Both the position numbers and the translations under genes were made by a program. The notes beneath the pieces are model-generated. The model saw only the letters and a list, made by a program, of their open reading frames with translations, had not been told where the DNA came from and did no database searches. DNA of 64,000 nucleotides from Liquidambar formosana (Eukaryota > Streptophyta > Magnoliopsida > Saxifragales > Altingiaceae), in assembly GCA_039720395.1 (NCBI GenBank), contig CM077820.1:49523425-49587424 (forward strand). The letters are read 5' to 3'. Shown here piece by piece: positions 11,026 to 22,250 of this stretch (position 1 is the stretch's first letter; every line of letters begins with the position of its first letter).

Positions 11026-12129
11026 AAAAAATAAATAAATAAATAAAAAGGTGTCAAATGAGCACATGTTGACCATAATTAGATGCCATGCCTATGTTTT
11101 GTTTTTCTTTCGCCCAAAATTAGGAGAGGAAGGGTAATAAAAACCGAAAAAAAAAAAAAAAAAAAAAATCAAAATCTCTACATTTGTTTAAGTCCCTTTA
11201 GTATAATGCCAAGGGTACCGTTGGACGAACTATAAAGAATGTCTAACTTGCATGGACATTTTTCGTTTGAATATGGGAAGGAAAATGTTTATCCATTAAG
11301 TGTGTCTTTTTATTATGCATTTTAATCATTTTTTTAATCCTCCTTTCTGAGATTCAAATAGCTTCCGAAACATTTCCGAAAAGCTTTAAACATTCTTTAT
11401 AATCACATAACATAACAATAAAATATGACAGCATGGTTTAGTCGTATGTAATTCAAATTCCATCAATTCAAGCTTTCTAATAAACAAACTAAATTAATTA
11501 ACCCAAATTTATTCTATTCTTATAGTAAAAATTAAATCAACAAGTAATTTCATAAAACTAATTAAAAAAATTAATAAAATTGATACACATTTATAATCAT
11601 TGATTAAAACCTCAAAGGAACAAAAATCAAGAACTCACTCTCTTCCAATTTGAATGTGTTCAACCAAATAGACTACAGTCTTGCAAGTCTCATCACAATA
11701 AGAAGAGGTCCAATGGTTGCCAACATTTCATTTCATTAATAAAATATACTATTGGCATCATGTGATTAATGGACAAAAGAGTTGCTCAGGGAACTAACAA
11801 GGCAATACTATACAATAGTAAATAACAAAAAAAGATGGCCAAAGGGCTTGTACATGCAGAGCAATGGTTCAATTCAAAAGGTTTAAAGAACTTTTTGCAA
11901 AATAAATAAATAAATAACAAAAAACAAAAATTCTGAACCAATGATCATATTACTTGCATTCTAGAGGCAGGATGGAAAGCGAAATATATTCACAATGTTT
12001 TGTGAATCATGACCAGAGAGTGGAGACCAAAATATATACATAAGAAAAGCTAGCCCATTTTGTAAACCTATCATATATGGTACGAAAGAAATAGGGAAAG
12101 AAGAAATTGTTGGCTCCGTTAGTACATAC

Positions 12130-12609
12130 CTTTTGCTCGAACAAGCATTGTATCGTCGTATTAAGATCTGACAGTACAAGCACTTTGTCCAGCTTTGGTG
12201 TGTGTAAAATTCCATAGGAGAATGTCTTCAATTCAGGGCATTTTTCCACCAACACTTGTTCCAAGGATGGGAAAGAAAAAGTAGTACTCCTTGAGCAGAA
12301 GCTTGTGAGGTTTGGTAAGTTTTTTAGTTTAAGAGAGTTTAATTGACTAAAGGTAGTCTCATCTGTCTCTTTTCCTTCTTCGCTTGCAATTACTTCTTTC
12401 ATCATCTTGCAATCATTTACAATTATGCTTTTAATTTGCACTAGACTTTTAGCTATTGCGAATGTCAGTACATGTCTTAAACTTTCACAATGGCTTACTT
12501 CCAGAACTCTTAGTTTGCCAAATGACGATGCATGATATTGGTCTTGCCAAATCTCTTTCATACTAGACATGGACCACAATTTCAATTCCTCTAGGTTAGG
12601 GAATGCAAC
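12130..12609 (-). CDS. CNL resistance gene, LRR exon 6 (B-type, second copy)
   Basis: The exon is 480 nt (160 codons) and open. Acceptor AG is at 12610-12611 and donor G|GTATGT at 12129; both introns are phase 0. It begins VAFPNLEELKLW, then SSMKEIWQDQYHASSFGKLR, and has LRR turns such as LRVLEVSHCESLRHVL and SLEQVLVEKCPELKTF. It is nearly the same as the exon at 27341-27832 for most of its length. The two differ at the 3' end, where this copy reads LNTTIQCLFEQK and the partner LNTTIRYLRK, and the partner carries a short extra piece (QLYGELWKG). B exons are about two thirds the length of A and C exons. Confidence 0.82.
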
Positions 12610-12684
12610 CTGGTAAATTATTAAAACAAGAGAAGTTTAGTTGTTGTTCTTTTAAACAATTCAAAAAATACACAAAGTAGTTTG

Positions 12685-12790
12685 TTGTCAACGGCTAGCT
12701 TTTTTGCCTAGTGGCACTTCTCCCCTCTTATCCTGGGTTTAAGTCCTTAAATAGGTAATACTATATGAAACAATAGAAAGATCTTTTGTT
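12685..12790 (+). mobile_element. tRNA-like SINE relic (copy in the intron upstream of exon 6)
   Basis: A box-A-like GCCTAGTGG (about 12706-12714) and a box-B-like GGGTTTAAGTCC (about 12735-12746) lie about 30 bp apart, the tRNA-SINE arrangement. The same sequence is in the partner intron near 27905-28010, where box B reads GGGTTCAAGTCC. It was there before the segment duplicated. Confidence 0.45.
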
Positions 12791-13156
12791 CTTTGAGTTG
12801 TTGATCAAAATATTAATAATAATAAAACAAAATGTTTTTGTTCTTTGAAATAATTCAACAAATACGTACTTACCCAAAAAAACAATTCAACAAATACAAA
12901 AACAAGGTATCTCTTTTATTACTCTTGTCCAAATCATGTACAAGTTTCACTTAAATATAAGGACAAAATGGGGAACATGCAATGTTTAAAATAATGTTAT
13001 AAAAACTAGATTGAACCCCTATCCTTGGTTTAATGAAATCAGCCAGTTGTCACCTCCTCCCCCACCCCCCCCCCCCCAAAAAAAAAAAATTAGGCCCTTT
13101 TAATTAGCTTTTCTTGTCTCTGTAAAAAGAATGTCCAAAATTTTATCAAAATCATC

Positions 13157-13756
13157 TGTTGAAGAATTTCATCACTTCCTCTTTCTTCTCTAGATTTTTC
13201 TGGTTTTCTCTCTTCTCATTCTCTCTAGAAATTTCCAGATTTCTCTCCTTTTCTTTTCTTTCTTTCTCTCTCTAGATTCTTCTTCACTATTCATCATCTT
13301 CTTCATCTCTCTTTCTCTCTCTAGAAGCTTCATTCTCTCCCTTCTTTATCTTATTTTCCCACCGCCATTGTTGAAGCTTCTAGCAGCTTCAAGTCGGTTT
13401 CACCGACTTCTTAAGAGTCGGGCAGCATCTATAAAAGGGGAGAAGCCCCCATTATATGTGTTGTGTAGAGTGAAACATAAAGTGTGAGTGAGTCTCCCAT
13501 TGTATACGTATGGTGTGGTGCAAGTGTGAGTGCTATTATAAGCTAGTCTTGGGTGTTGTTGAGTGTAGCATAATTGTGTGTGAGTATGTGAGTTCCTAGT
13601 GTGTATAGCAAGTATAGAGAAGTAGTGTGTAAGTGAGGTGTCCCTATTTATATAGTTCCTTTCCTTGTGAGTGGTTGTGAGGCATTTGTGTAAAGTGTAT
13701 TTATACACAATAAATAAAAGAATTATTTTTACAATTCCGCTACGTTCTACTTAACA
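13157..13756 (+). repeat. 5' LTR of the copia element
   Basis: The LTR runs from TG to CA, 600 bp, starting with a CT-rich first third. A TATA box (CTATAAAAGGGG near 13429-13440) suggests transcription starts about 30 bp further on. It differs from the 3' LTR by about a dozen substitutions, all transitions, and one single-base indel, roughly 98% identity by eye. Confidence 0.92.
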
Positions 13757-13759
13757 ATT

Positions 13760-13771
13760 TGGTATCAGAGC
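13760..13771 (+). promoter_or_regulatory. Primer binding site, initiator-Met tRNA
   Basis: TGGTATCAGAGC begins 3 bp after the 5' LTR. It is the standard plant sequence complementary to the 3' end of initiator-Met tRNA. Confidence 0.92.
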
Positions 13772-14160
13772 TAGATCGGTCAGGGACCGGTTTATCAAGG
13801 CATATTAAAGGCGGGCGATCAAGGATCGCAATTTCAAGACTTCAGTGCCAGCTTGTGAAGGAACATCGTGGTAGTGTGGACGGTCAGGGACCGGGTCTTG
13901 AAGCATATCAATCAATCAGGGATTGATTATCGAGGGGTACCAAGGGTAGAGCCAAACGATCAGGGACCGTTGTTTGCAGCGGTTTAGAAGACGATCAGGG
14001 ATCGTGTTATTGGTCAGGGACCAATTCTGAAAGGTAGCAAACCAAGGAGGTCAAAGATTATTTTTGGAGGCACTATTTGGAGAGATCGTGCACAGTCCGA
14101 GACTGTGGAACTAGTTGGCCAGGGATCAAGCCTACTTGGAGGAGTACAATTGGTAGTACC

Positions 14161-15020
14161 ATGGCAGATCTCGCAAATGCAATTGGAGGATTTAAGAAGC
14201 TCAATGAGCATAATTATGAATATTGGCGGTTATGCATAAAGGAATATCTCCAAGGCCAGGATTTATAGGAGATCGTTGGCGGCAACGAAACTACTGCACC
14301 AGAAAACGCAGAGGCGCTGCGTAAATGGCGAATTAAAGCAGGTAAGGCTATGTTTGTATTAAGAACAACAATTCAAAAAGAAATGATAGAACATATCCGA
14401 GGAGCTGACACTCCAAAGAAAGCCTGGGATAATTTAGCTACGGTATTTTCTAAAACAAATGAAGCTCGACTTCAGTATTTAGAGAATGAGCTCGGAACGA
14501 TAACTCAGGGGTCTATGGCAATTGGTCAATACTTCATGAGAGTAAAAACCCTTTGTCATGAGATCTCCGAGATTGATCCTGAGGCTTGAATTAGTGAATC
14601 TCGGATGAGGTGTATTATCACCAGAGGTTTAAAACCCGAGTATAGCGGGTTTATGACAGCCATAAGTGGATGGCCAGTTCAACCATCCATTACAGAATTA
14701 GAGAGCTTGCTGGCAAACCAGGAAGCTTTGGCTAAACAAATGGCTGGAATCTTATTAAAGAATAATGAAGAGGAAGCACTCTTCAGTAACAGAAGTAATG
14801 GAAGATAAGATGGCAGAATGGTACAAAATCAGATAAAGAAGAAGTAGACAAATCAAAGAGGCAACAAGAGAGAAGCTCAGAACCAGGGGGAGCTCAACAA
14901 AGCGACAGAGATGATCAACGACCCTCGGATGTCAAGCGACGCAATGGTGAGTGCTACATCTACGGTAAAAAGGGTCATTACGCAAAAGATTATCGGCTAA
15001 GGAGAAAAATAATTGAAGGT
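14161..15020 (+). pseudogene. Copia-type gag, broken by in-frame stops
   Basis: The frame starts at ATG 14161 (MADLANAIGGFKKL) and reads the plant copia gag: NEHNYEYWRLCIKEYLQ, KAWDNLATVFSK, and RLQYLENEL...QYFMRVKTL. TAG at 14266-14268 and TGA at 14587-14589 interrupt the same frame, and it ends at TAA 14806-14808. A CCHC zinc knuckle follows in another frame (14952-14993), but its second and third cysteine positions are tyrosine, a G-to-A type change. Gag would form the particle shell and bind the RNA. This copy cannot make it and would depend on related elements. Confidence 0.8.
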
Positions 15021-15036
15021 AATGTAGCAACCTCCA

Positions 15037-15593
15037 ATGATTACTAAGACAATAGTGAAGATTCAAGCATCTTTTGCAACATTAGCATTCGTTGAAGATG
15101 GCTACTCAAGTGAGGAAGAGTGGGATCTCCAGGCAACGTTCGAGTTTTTTGAAGATAACTACTCAGAAAAGGTGATAGACTTCAAATCGTTCTCGCAAGC
15201 TTTTAATGAAGACTGTTCAGAACAAGAGATAGACTTCGATGAAAGAGTAGGGCAGCAGATCAACTCAGTCATAAAGGAAGTACCATCTTCGAGGTCATCT
15301 CAAGTGGTAGAGTTGCTAGAGTCCAAAGGCTTAGAGGATGAGCTGCAAGAGAAACTAGGGGAGCAAACTCTGCAAGAGGTTCAGCCGAGTCAAGAAGATG
15401 TGACTAAGGAAGTTGGGCTACAACTTAGGAAGGCGACAAGACTACAAAAACCTAGCTTAGAGTATATTGGTGTCACATCAGTAAAAGAAGAAGAGACAAG
15501 GAAAGAAGCAGGTATGATCGACAAAGGATCTAGTGCTACAAGGTATGATCATCCAAATAGAATAAAGAAGAAAGAGTCAGTGCTGAGGGGGAG
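15037..15593 (+). pseudogene. Acidic internal ORF of the copia element, function unknown
   Basis: An open frame from ATG 15037 runs into the 3' LTR (stop at 15924), and only the part before the LTR belongs to the internal region. It is glutamate-rich (SSEEEWDLQ, SKGLEDELQEK). Near its end it has LQLRKATRLQKPSLEYIG, which resembles the linker between integrase and reverse transcriptase in copia polyproteins. I read it as what is left after a deletion removed pol. No catalytic motif is present. Confidence 0.4.
15582..15593 (+). promoter_or_regulatory. Polypurine tract of the copia element
   Basis: The purine-rich GAGGGGGAG abuts the 3' LTR start at 15594, as needed for plus-strand priming. Confidence 0.75.
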
Positions 15594-16194
15594 TGTTGAA
15601 GAATTTCATCACTTCCTCTTTCTTCTCCAGATTTTTCTGGTTTTCTCTCTTCTCATTCTCTCTAGAAATTTCCAGATTTCTCTCTTTTTCTTTTCTTTCT
15701 TTTTCTCTCTAGATTCTTCTTCACTATTCATCATCTTCTTCATCTCTCTTTCTCTCTCTAGAAGCTTCATTCTCTCCCTTCTTTATCTTATTTTCCCACC
15801 GCCATTGTTGAAGCTTCTAGCAGCTTCAAGTCAGTTTCACCGACTTCTTAAGAGCCGGGCAGCATCTATAAAAGGGGAGAAGCCCCCATTGTATGTGTTG
15901 TGTAGAGTGAAACATAAAGTGTGAGTGAGTCTCCCATTGTGTACGTATAGTGTGGTGCAAGTGTGAGTGCTATTATAAGCTAGTCTTGGGTGTTGTTGAG
16001 TGTAGCATAATTGTGTGTGAGTATGTGAGTTCCTAGTGTGTATAGCAAGTATAGAGAAGTAGTGTGTAAGTGAGGTGTCCCTATTTGTATAGTTCCTTTC
16101 CTTGTGAGTGGTTGTGAGGTATTTGTGTAAAGTGTATTTTATACACAATAAATAAAAGAATTATTTTTACAATTCCGCTGCGTTCTACTCAACA
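15594..16194 (+). repeat. 3' LTR of the copia element
   Basis: The LTR is 601 bp, the direct repeat of 13157-13756, ends in CA, and is followed by the target-site duplication TCATC. It has the same TATA box, near 15867. Confidence 0.92.
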
Positions 16195-16199
16195 TCATC

Positions 16200-18640
16200 A
16201 ACCAATTAAATTCATCGTTTTAATTAATCCTATAAGATCTAATTACGCCAAATTTTTTAAGTTTAAAATTTTAAAACTGTTAAAATAATTAAAATATTGT
16301 GCACGTTAGCCCCCCTAAGGGTATTGTAAAAAAGTATTGAGCATTATTACTATGGGAATAATATGTAATGATTTCAACTTTGAGAATTGATTAGACTTCG
16401 GACCAAGGTCCATGGAATCCATGAATTCTTTTTCTTTTTTTAATAATAAAAAAGATAGATTGAATCCACGAATTTCTTATAAACATACTTTTATTCGCAA
16501 AAAAGTGCCGACACCCATATACAAGAGTATACCGAAAGTATGCCCCAATAATTAAATCAATGAGAATTTGAGAGGACTAAGCTTAGAGATTTAAAATTCA
16601 AAAATGAAATCTGGATACTTACTCTGTTCATGATGCTTGTGCCATTAATTATCTCACATTATTTTCATGTTCTTTTATTTATTTATTTATTTTTTATGCC
16701 TATGTGTGTAATGTAATCTGATACCAATTCATGTATTCTTTGTAATTTAAAATACAAACCAATTCCATCTATTTCCTGTAATTTAAAATACAAACACATT
16801 ACTCACCTTCCTTTACCCTCTGTTTGGTTCATGGATTTTACCATAGAAAAAAAATAAAATATTACAGATTCTACTTTTCTTCTATTTGGTTGTAATGGAA
16901 AAATAAAAGGAAATAATTTTTTTTTATAAAAAAAAAAAATGTGAAGGAAAATGGCACTCATTTTCTGTTTAAAAATGTGAGGAAAGTCTGAAAAACAAAG
17001 AGAAAAATTTTGTCGAACTCAATTCTCCATAGTCCCTTCTAAAAGGGAAATGACGACCCTCTCATAGTCTCTCTCCCACCTCCCTTCCCCTTCAACGGTG
17101 TGTCCCCTTAGTGAACCGCCGACCTCCATTGAGCACCGATCAATAACCATCACTGGACACAATCATCTCGTCAATATGATAATTAATTCCCTTTTATTAT
17201 TATATTTTCCTTTCTCTTAACAACCAAACAAAGGAAAACTGAGAGGAATCCTTTCACTTTCCTCTCATTTTTCCCTAGACAACCAAACACTAGAAATTTT
17301 TCCATTTTTTTTTCTTTTTCCTTTCCTTCTCATTTTTTTTCCCATACCTTTTTTTTCCTGGCACTTTTCGCGAACCAAATAGATAAAGGTGGCGTATTGA
17401 TGATCGAAAATTACCAAAGAATTCTCTTTATTAATAATATAGATGGATTATCAAATAATTTACAAATTTAATTATGACTTTTTTAAAGAGTGAAAATTAC
17501 ATATATTTTTTTGTCCCAATTTTAAATCCTAATCCACATCCAAATTTTGAGTAATTCTCATAGTTCATATAGATAAAGGATATATGGAAACATTGCTCAA
17601 GACAGCGCCCACGTTAGTGCTAACGTGGTGCCACATTTTTTCCTTGCACCTTCAATTTTTTGGTAACAAAGATACCTTTTGGTACTTTGAATATTTTTTA
17701 ATTTTGACTTTCAAACTATCGTCTAGAACCTTAACTTCCTCCAAATTCCTTGCTTTTCTCCTAATTTTTAAGAACATTCAATCCCAAAGTACGTCATGGC
17801 ACTCTAATATATTGAGGAATATCAATTAAGTATTTGATTTGGGAACTTTTAAATTCATTCATTGATTTCTTCAAAAATTCATCCTACTTTTAAGTTCATC
17901 GTTTCGTTTAATTAGGGTGGTTTGGTCATGAAAAAAACCTATGAATGCACCCGTATGTAAAAGTACCTTTATTCAAGTCGAAGGCCTTAATAAAACAAGA
18001 GATGAAGGCCTAAAATAACGTGGCCAAAGGCCGGTAGTGAGAAAGGACACGTATGCTATGAATTTAATAGCATATACGGGGCCCTTGATAGAATTGGATG
18101 AAGGAGGCCTAAAATAACATGGACAAAAGTGTTGAAAAAGGACATCTATGCTAATAATTTAACAGCATTATAGTCATTGATAGAATTGAAAGACATAAAA
18201 TGATTCCTTAGCCAATCACATGTAATTTAAAATAAGGCTTAACTGAGTTGAGTTAGTTTTAAAGTCTTAATAAGAAGTGCCACGTTGCCACTCCTAAAAA
18301 GTTAGCTATAAATTCAATTTAGCATAAAACTACTCAAATCCAATCAACTCAACTCCAATATCACCTTTTCAATTTCCACATCATAACCACTAAAATTAAA
18401 AGGAATGGATTTTCCTCTACACCTTTAATAGTTTTTTAGTGATCATAATTTGACTGTCTATCCCACAACTGTCCTTTCTTATTTCTTTTTTTCTAACCAT
18501 TAAAGTTTCCAGCATGAAAATCTTATTCACAAGCCAATATGGTAAAGAAATATAAAAGCTGGAGGAACCATCAAAAACGTTTTACACAGATATATAATTC
18601 TTTTTGAATTTGAAAATGAAAATTGTGGTCCAAGTCTAAC
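16200..18640. other. Intron between LRR exons 5 and 6, duplicated part
   Basis: AT-rich intron nearly the same as 28385-30725, including small peptide-length open frames that have no support as genes (for example 17584-17829 and its twin 29766-30011). The similarity is between introns, with no sign of coding constraint. Toward 18540 it passes into the C module. Confidence 0.65.
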
Positions 18641-19720
18641 GCACCTTGTTATTAATGAAGAGGGGTGCACTGGGAACGTCAACGTTGTCATCGCCAGAAG
18701 TTTCTTGCAAGCCTTCATTAGTGGAAGTGAATGTCTTTATTCTAGGACACCCAGCTATCTTCATTGTACTCAACCATGGAAACTCTAGAGTATGATTTCC
18801 TGGGTAGAAACTTGAGAGGTTGGGTAAACCTTGAAGTATGCACCTTGAGCAGCGAAACACGATCTTGTGAATTGCTTCTTCTTTTGCTCCTTTTTCCTTT
18901 TCAACAATCTCTTCCATGCTAAGACAATCTGTTATTTCCAATCCTCTGAGTTGCAAATTGAGAGCCACGGAAGGAGAGAACAGATTTCTCAAGTTGTCGC
19001 ACTTTTGTATGCTTAGCTGAATTTGATATTGGAAGCCTAAAATTCCTTTAGGATCCTTGTTCCATATGCACCTCAACTTAGGAAGCTGGGTCAAGTTCAT
19101 TTCTTCTAAATTAGGGAGTAGCCCACCACGTTTTTCATCACAGCCTAGCCCTTCAAGATCAAACACGTGTTCCAGCGAATCACAACTTTCCACGGTGATT
19201 TTTTCCAACTTCCATAAGCTTTCCAACATATTAGATGAGACAACATTCAACAGGGATGTGCACTTCTCCACCACCAAATATTGTACATTGCAATCCTTGA
19301 CTGGAATTTGGTCATAGCATATCTGTTTCAACTCGAACAATTCAGAGAGTCTCAAGAACACCATCTGCAAAACCCAAAGCAATACATTACTCTTTGTGCA
19401 TAAATACATGTTCTCATGAAACATATTCAACAGCTTCAAAGTGGTACGCAAGTAAGTGACTAAGTGTTTGTTAAGTTTCCAACCAACAAGCCTAAGCTTG
19501 TAAGTGGAAGGCCCAAACAGGCATACGAAGACATGTTAAACTTGATATTTAATCGATATGGGATGTGGTATATTTCCAACAGTGTCCAAATAGAACATTT
19601 CCATAAGAGTATTGACCGTGCAGTGCACAAGGGCCAGTGCACTATTGGACCTCTCTTAGACAGCGTGAACAATGCACAGGCCCTTGTGTACTACTTTCTG
19701 GTGCACTAATGCAACCCCTT
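18530..19720. repeat. C-type exon module, copy 1 (partner 7560-8632)
   Basis: The exon at 18645-19364 and its flanks match the second C module, including CAGTGCACTATTGGACCTC near 19632 and its partner near 8550. Confidence 0.75.
18645..19364 (-). CDS. CNL resistance gene, LRR exon 5 (C-type, first copy)
   Basis: The exon is 720 nt (240 codons) and open. Acceptor CAG is at 19365-19367 and donor G|GTGCGT at 18644; both introns are phase 0. It begins MVFLRLSELFELKQICYDQ and ends DVPSAPLFINNK. LRR turns include LEKITVESCDSLEHVFDLEGL and LRGLEITDCLSMEEIVEKEK. Relative to its partner at 7705-8415 it has an extra acidic loop (NEGLQETSGDDN) and a clean NMLESLWKLEK where the partner has a small duplication. 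The donor GTGCGT is less common than the GTATGT of the sister exons, but the alignment supports it. Confidence 0.8.
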
Positions 19721-19735
19721 AACTTTATGGATAAT

Positions 19736-20680
19736 ACTTGGCTTCTTACACTGGAGGAGCAGCTACTCCTCCACGTTTATGTGGCATGTTATGTGACCAC
19801 CGCATGGCTAAGGTTCAAGAAAAAGCATGCTGCTTGTGACCGTAATGATGATCTTCCTTTATTTTTTTTATAGGACCAAAACACCCCCACTTTCCACTTC
19901 TATTTACATTTCCCTATCCAAACCTTTCTTGTCTATTCTTCTCTCTAAAATCTAAATCGAACCAGTTGCATGATCCCACTCTCCATTGCCATTTTTAACC
20001 ACTACCCATCTCTAAAACTTCACCATAAAACCCAATAGGCAATAACCACTAAAATATTATATATATATATATATATATATATCAAAATACAGGGAGGAGG
20101 AGACCATAACACAGCTTTATGTAAATGGTTTCTACAAATTTTTTACAAACTGAAGGGAGAAGACGGTCCATTATAATATATATATATTTTATATACAAAT
20201 CTGCTAAAATTTCCACGACTCAATGACTATCTCCAAATCACGTTCCTTCTCTCTTGCATTCTACACCATCTCTCTTGAAATCCCTCAACTAGTGACGAGC
20301 AATTTATGGAAAACGCCATTAATGCTCGACTAGTTTCCTTTGCCTTTTTTTTTTCTTTTTCTTTTTCTTTCCATCATTGTTTCTTTGGAAAGAAAGAAGG
20401 AGTTCAGAAGTTGGTCGTTGGCATCATCGTCGATTAAGGAAATTGGGGGAAGAGAGACTGGAGAATGACGAAGAGGGAAAAGTGCAGCGTGGGTATGTTA
20501 CTCACAGTGGAGACCGAGGTATTTTGGTTCTTACGAGAAATGGGAAGAAAGAGAGGAACTCCAGCTTTATAAAATCACGGGAGCAACATAAAACTTCTAT
20601 CATTTATGATACGTGTTAGATTGGAGAAGGTACCACATCAACGTCTGCAAGGAGCCAAGTATTATCCTAACTAGATTTGT
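19736..20680. other. Intron sequence without recognised genes
   Basis: It holds a short perfect hairpin (TGGAGGAG/CTCCTCCA near 19763-19784) and an (AT)n microsatellite at 20055-20082. An 80-codon open frame at 20377-20619 has no recognisable motif. No bounded mobile element was found. Confidence 0.45.
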
Positions 20681-20996
20681 CAACCCCACTTTTTTCACTT
20701 TTTAAGCTTTTATGAAAAATATATAATATTTTCATGAAAACTGTTCATATAGTCTCTTAGAAAACATCATTTTGAACAAGTTTGTAAAGAAAGTTTTTCC
20801 AAAATCTATCGTTTAAACGGCTTTTTTGGTCATTTATAATTTTTGTGTAAAAATGAAATGGACTGTAAATAGCCAAAAAAAATCTTCTTAAACAACAAAT
20901 TTTAGAAAATTTTTTTTCTACAATATTATTTAAAATAATGTTTTTTAGTGGACCACGTAAACATTTTTCAAGTGGGGTTCCAATAGACGCCCTCCC
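20681..20996. mobile_element. MITE, same terminal family as the 2.4-kb element and the 56-kb MITE
   Basis: The left arm has TTTTATGAAAAATATATAAT, AAAACATCATTTTGAACAA and AAAATCTATCGTTTAAA. The right arm carries the same words inverted (AATAATGTTTTTTAGTGG, TTTTTCAAGTGGGG). The arms pair over about 130 bp around a short centre near 20840-20870. It is non-coding. The outer left border is eroded. Confidence 0.7.
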
Positions 20997-21060
20997 AAAA
21001 AAAAAAAAAAAAAAAACCCACCATACAATGGGCCTCTTTATAGCGGACAATGGGCTATTG

Positions 21061-21201
21061 GACCTCTCTTATAGACCCAAAACCACCCCATGTGGTAACC
21101 TCTTTTATTCCAAACACGTCGCCTTTTTTATAAAAAAAAATGTAAAGCATTTATTAGAGCCACGTCATGGGGGTGGTTTTGGGGATTGTCATGAGAGGTT
21201 C
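21061..21201. mobile_element. Short MITE with ~35-bp inverted ends
   Basis: The left end GACCTCTCTTATAGACCCAA with AACCACCCCATG pairs with the right end, whose complement reads AACCTCTCATGACAATCCCC and AACCACCCCCATG. About 140 bp, non-coding, in the same intron as the LINE. Confidence 0.6.
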
Positions 21202-21482
21202 AAAAGCATTTCCCCTCTATAATTGGTGGGCTAATGCATGAGACATTCTTGAGGACATGTCCATGTGTCAAATGAATAGATGTTGACCATCTGATGCCAT
21301 GCCTATGTTCTGTTTTTCTTTCGCCCAAAAATAGGAGGGGACGGGAAATAAAAACCCAAAAAAAATAAATAAATAAAAAATCTCTACACTTGTACCTATT
21401 TTTAAGTAAGGTCTTTTCAGTATAATGCCAAGGGTATTGTTTTTTTTTTTTTTTTTTTTTTTTTTTGATAAAGATCTAGGTA

Positions 21483-22187
21483 TTATAGAACTTCAAAATT
21501 GACATCAACAAGGAATTGATCCCTCACACAGGTAGGGATGTCTTCAATCCACACACAAAAATCTTCAAGAAACCTAGCATGTCTAGGTAAGCCATAAGCT
21601 ACCATATTGCCATCACGCCGAATATGAGAAAAAGACACCTCGCTAAAAAAATGAGCAGCATCATGTAAGATATCTTCAACAACAAGCCCAAATGGAGTCA
21701 ACAGCTCCGCAGCAGCCGCAAGAGCCTTCACCACCTCCAAATTATCCCCTTCCACTTCCACAGAATGCAACCCCAAATCATGCGCCAGCCCCACAGCAAA
21801 GCGAAAAGCCATCGCCTCCACCAAAGAGACCGAGAAGGAGCCAGCCAAGCGCTTCGAAGCGGCAGCAATAGCTTGCCCCTCCCAATCCCTGATAATCACC
21901 CCAAAACCCACACAAAAATGTTCCGCAAAGATTGCCCCGTCAACATTAATTTTGTAAACACCCATACGTGGCGGCTACCATTTGGCACGTTGAACCAGAC
22001 CAGAACTCACCTGCGCCTCCGCCGCTGCTGAGAATTCCGCCCAAATGGAAGCAGCCTTGTCCACAACTGCGCTAGGCTCATCCTTGATACCTTCAAATAC
22101 AAATCGATTCCGCCCATTCCATAAAGCCCACATTATCAACAGAACCAATGGGGCCACACGCTTGTCCGTGTGCTGAAGAATGTCCAT
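21483..22187 (-). pseudogene. LINE ORF2 tail: linker and RNase H (RVT_3-type) domain
   Basis: Two frames are needed. The first (21975-22187) has LLIMWALWNGRNRFVFEG, the linker usual in plant LINEs. The second (21483-21965) is the RNase H: INVDGAIF (first Asp), SLVEAMAFRFAV (Glu), VEGDNLEVVKAL (second Asp) and RRDGNMVAYGLPRHAR near the end. In the active family the last block usually reads RxxNxxAH, so that part has changed. RNase H removes the RNA strand during reverse transcription. A frameshift separates it from the upstream part. Confidence 0.8.
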
Positions 22188-22250
22188 AATCCAGTCACCA
22201 ACATCCAGGAGCGAAGTTCTATCCTCCCACCTAACCAGACCACAACGTCG

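Larger units (their letters stand above)
13157..16194 (+). mobile_element. Non-autonomous Ty1/copia element with gag only (TR-GAG-like)
   Basis: Two direct LTRs (TGTTGAAG...AACA, 600 and 601 bp) enclose only 1.84 kb. The 5-bp target-site duplication TCATC is at 13152-13156 and 16195-16199. The paralogous intron near 28380-28395 reads AAATCATCAACC with a single TCATC, so it is the empty site. After the left LTR come the initiator-Met primer site and a copia-type gag with in-frame stops. There is no protease, integrase or reverse transcriptase. A purine tract precedes the right LTR. It sits in the intron between LRR exons 5 and 6, in the orientation opposite to the gene. Confidence 0.9.
11046..18540. 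repeat. Duplicated B-exon segment, copy 2 (partner 21263-30740)
   Basis: From the intron 3' of the B exon, through the exon at 12130-12609, to the intron up to about 18540, this segment aligns collinearly with 21263-21440 plus 26505-30740. Matching anchors are 11215/26510, 12600/27820, 16200/28385 and 17584/29766. Two large differences are later insertions: the copia element at 13157-16194 here and the LINE at 21440-26504 in the partner. A third, more diverged copy occupies 1 to about 2540. Confidence 0.85.

Noticed and set aside
13400..13708. 102-codon minus-strand open frame and its twin at 15837-16148
   Set aside because: Both lie antisense inside the copia LTRs and are alike only because the LTRs are repeats.
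17584..17829. 81-codon frame conserved in 29766-30011 as a real peptide gene
   Set aside because: Both are in duplicated introns with equally high identity outside the frame, so conservation is due to recent duplication.
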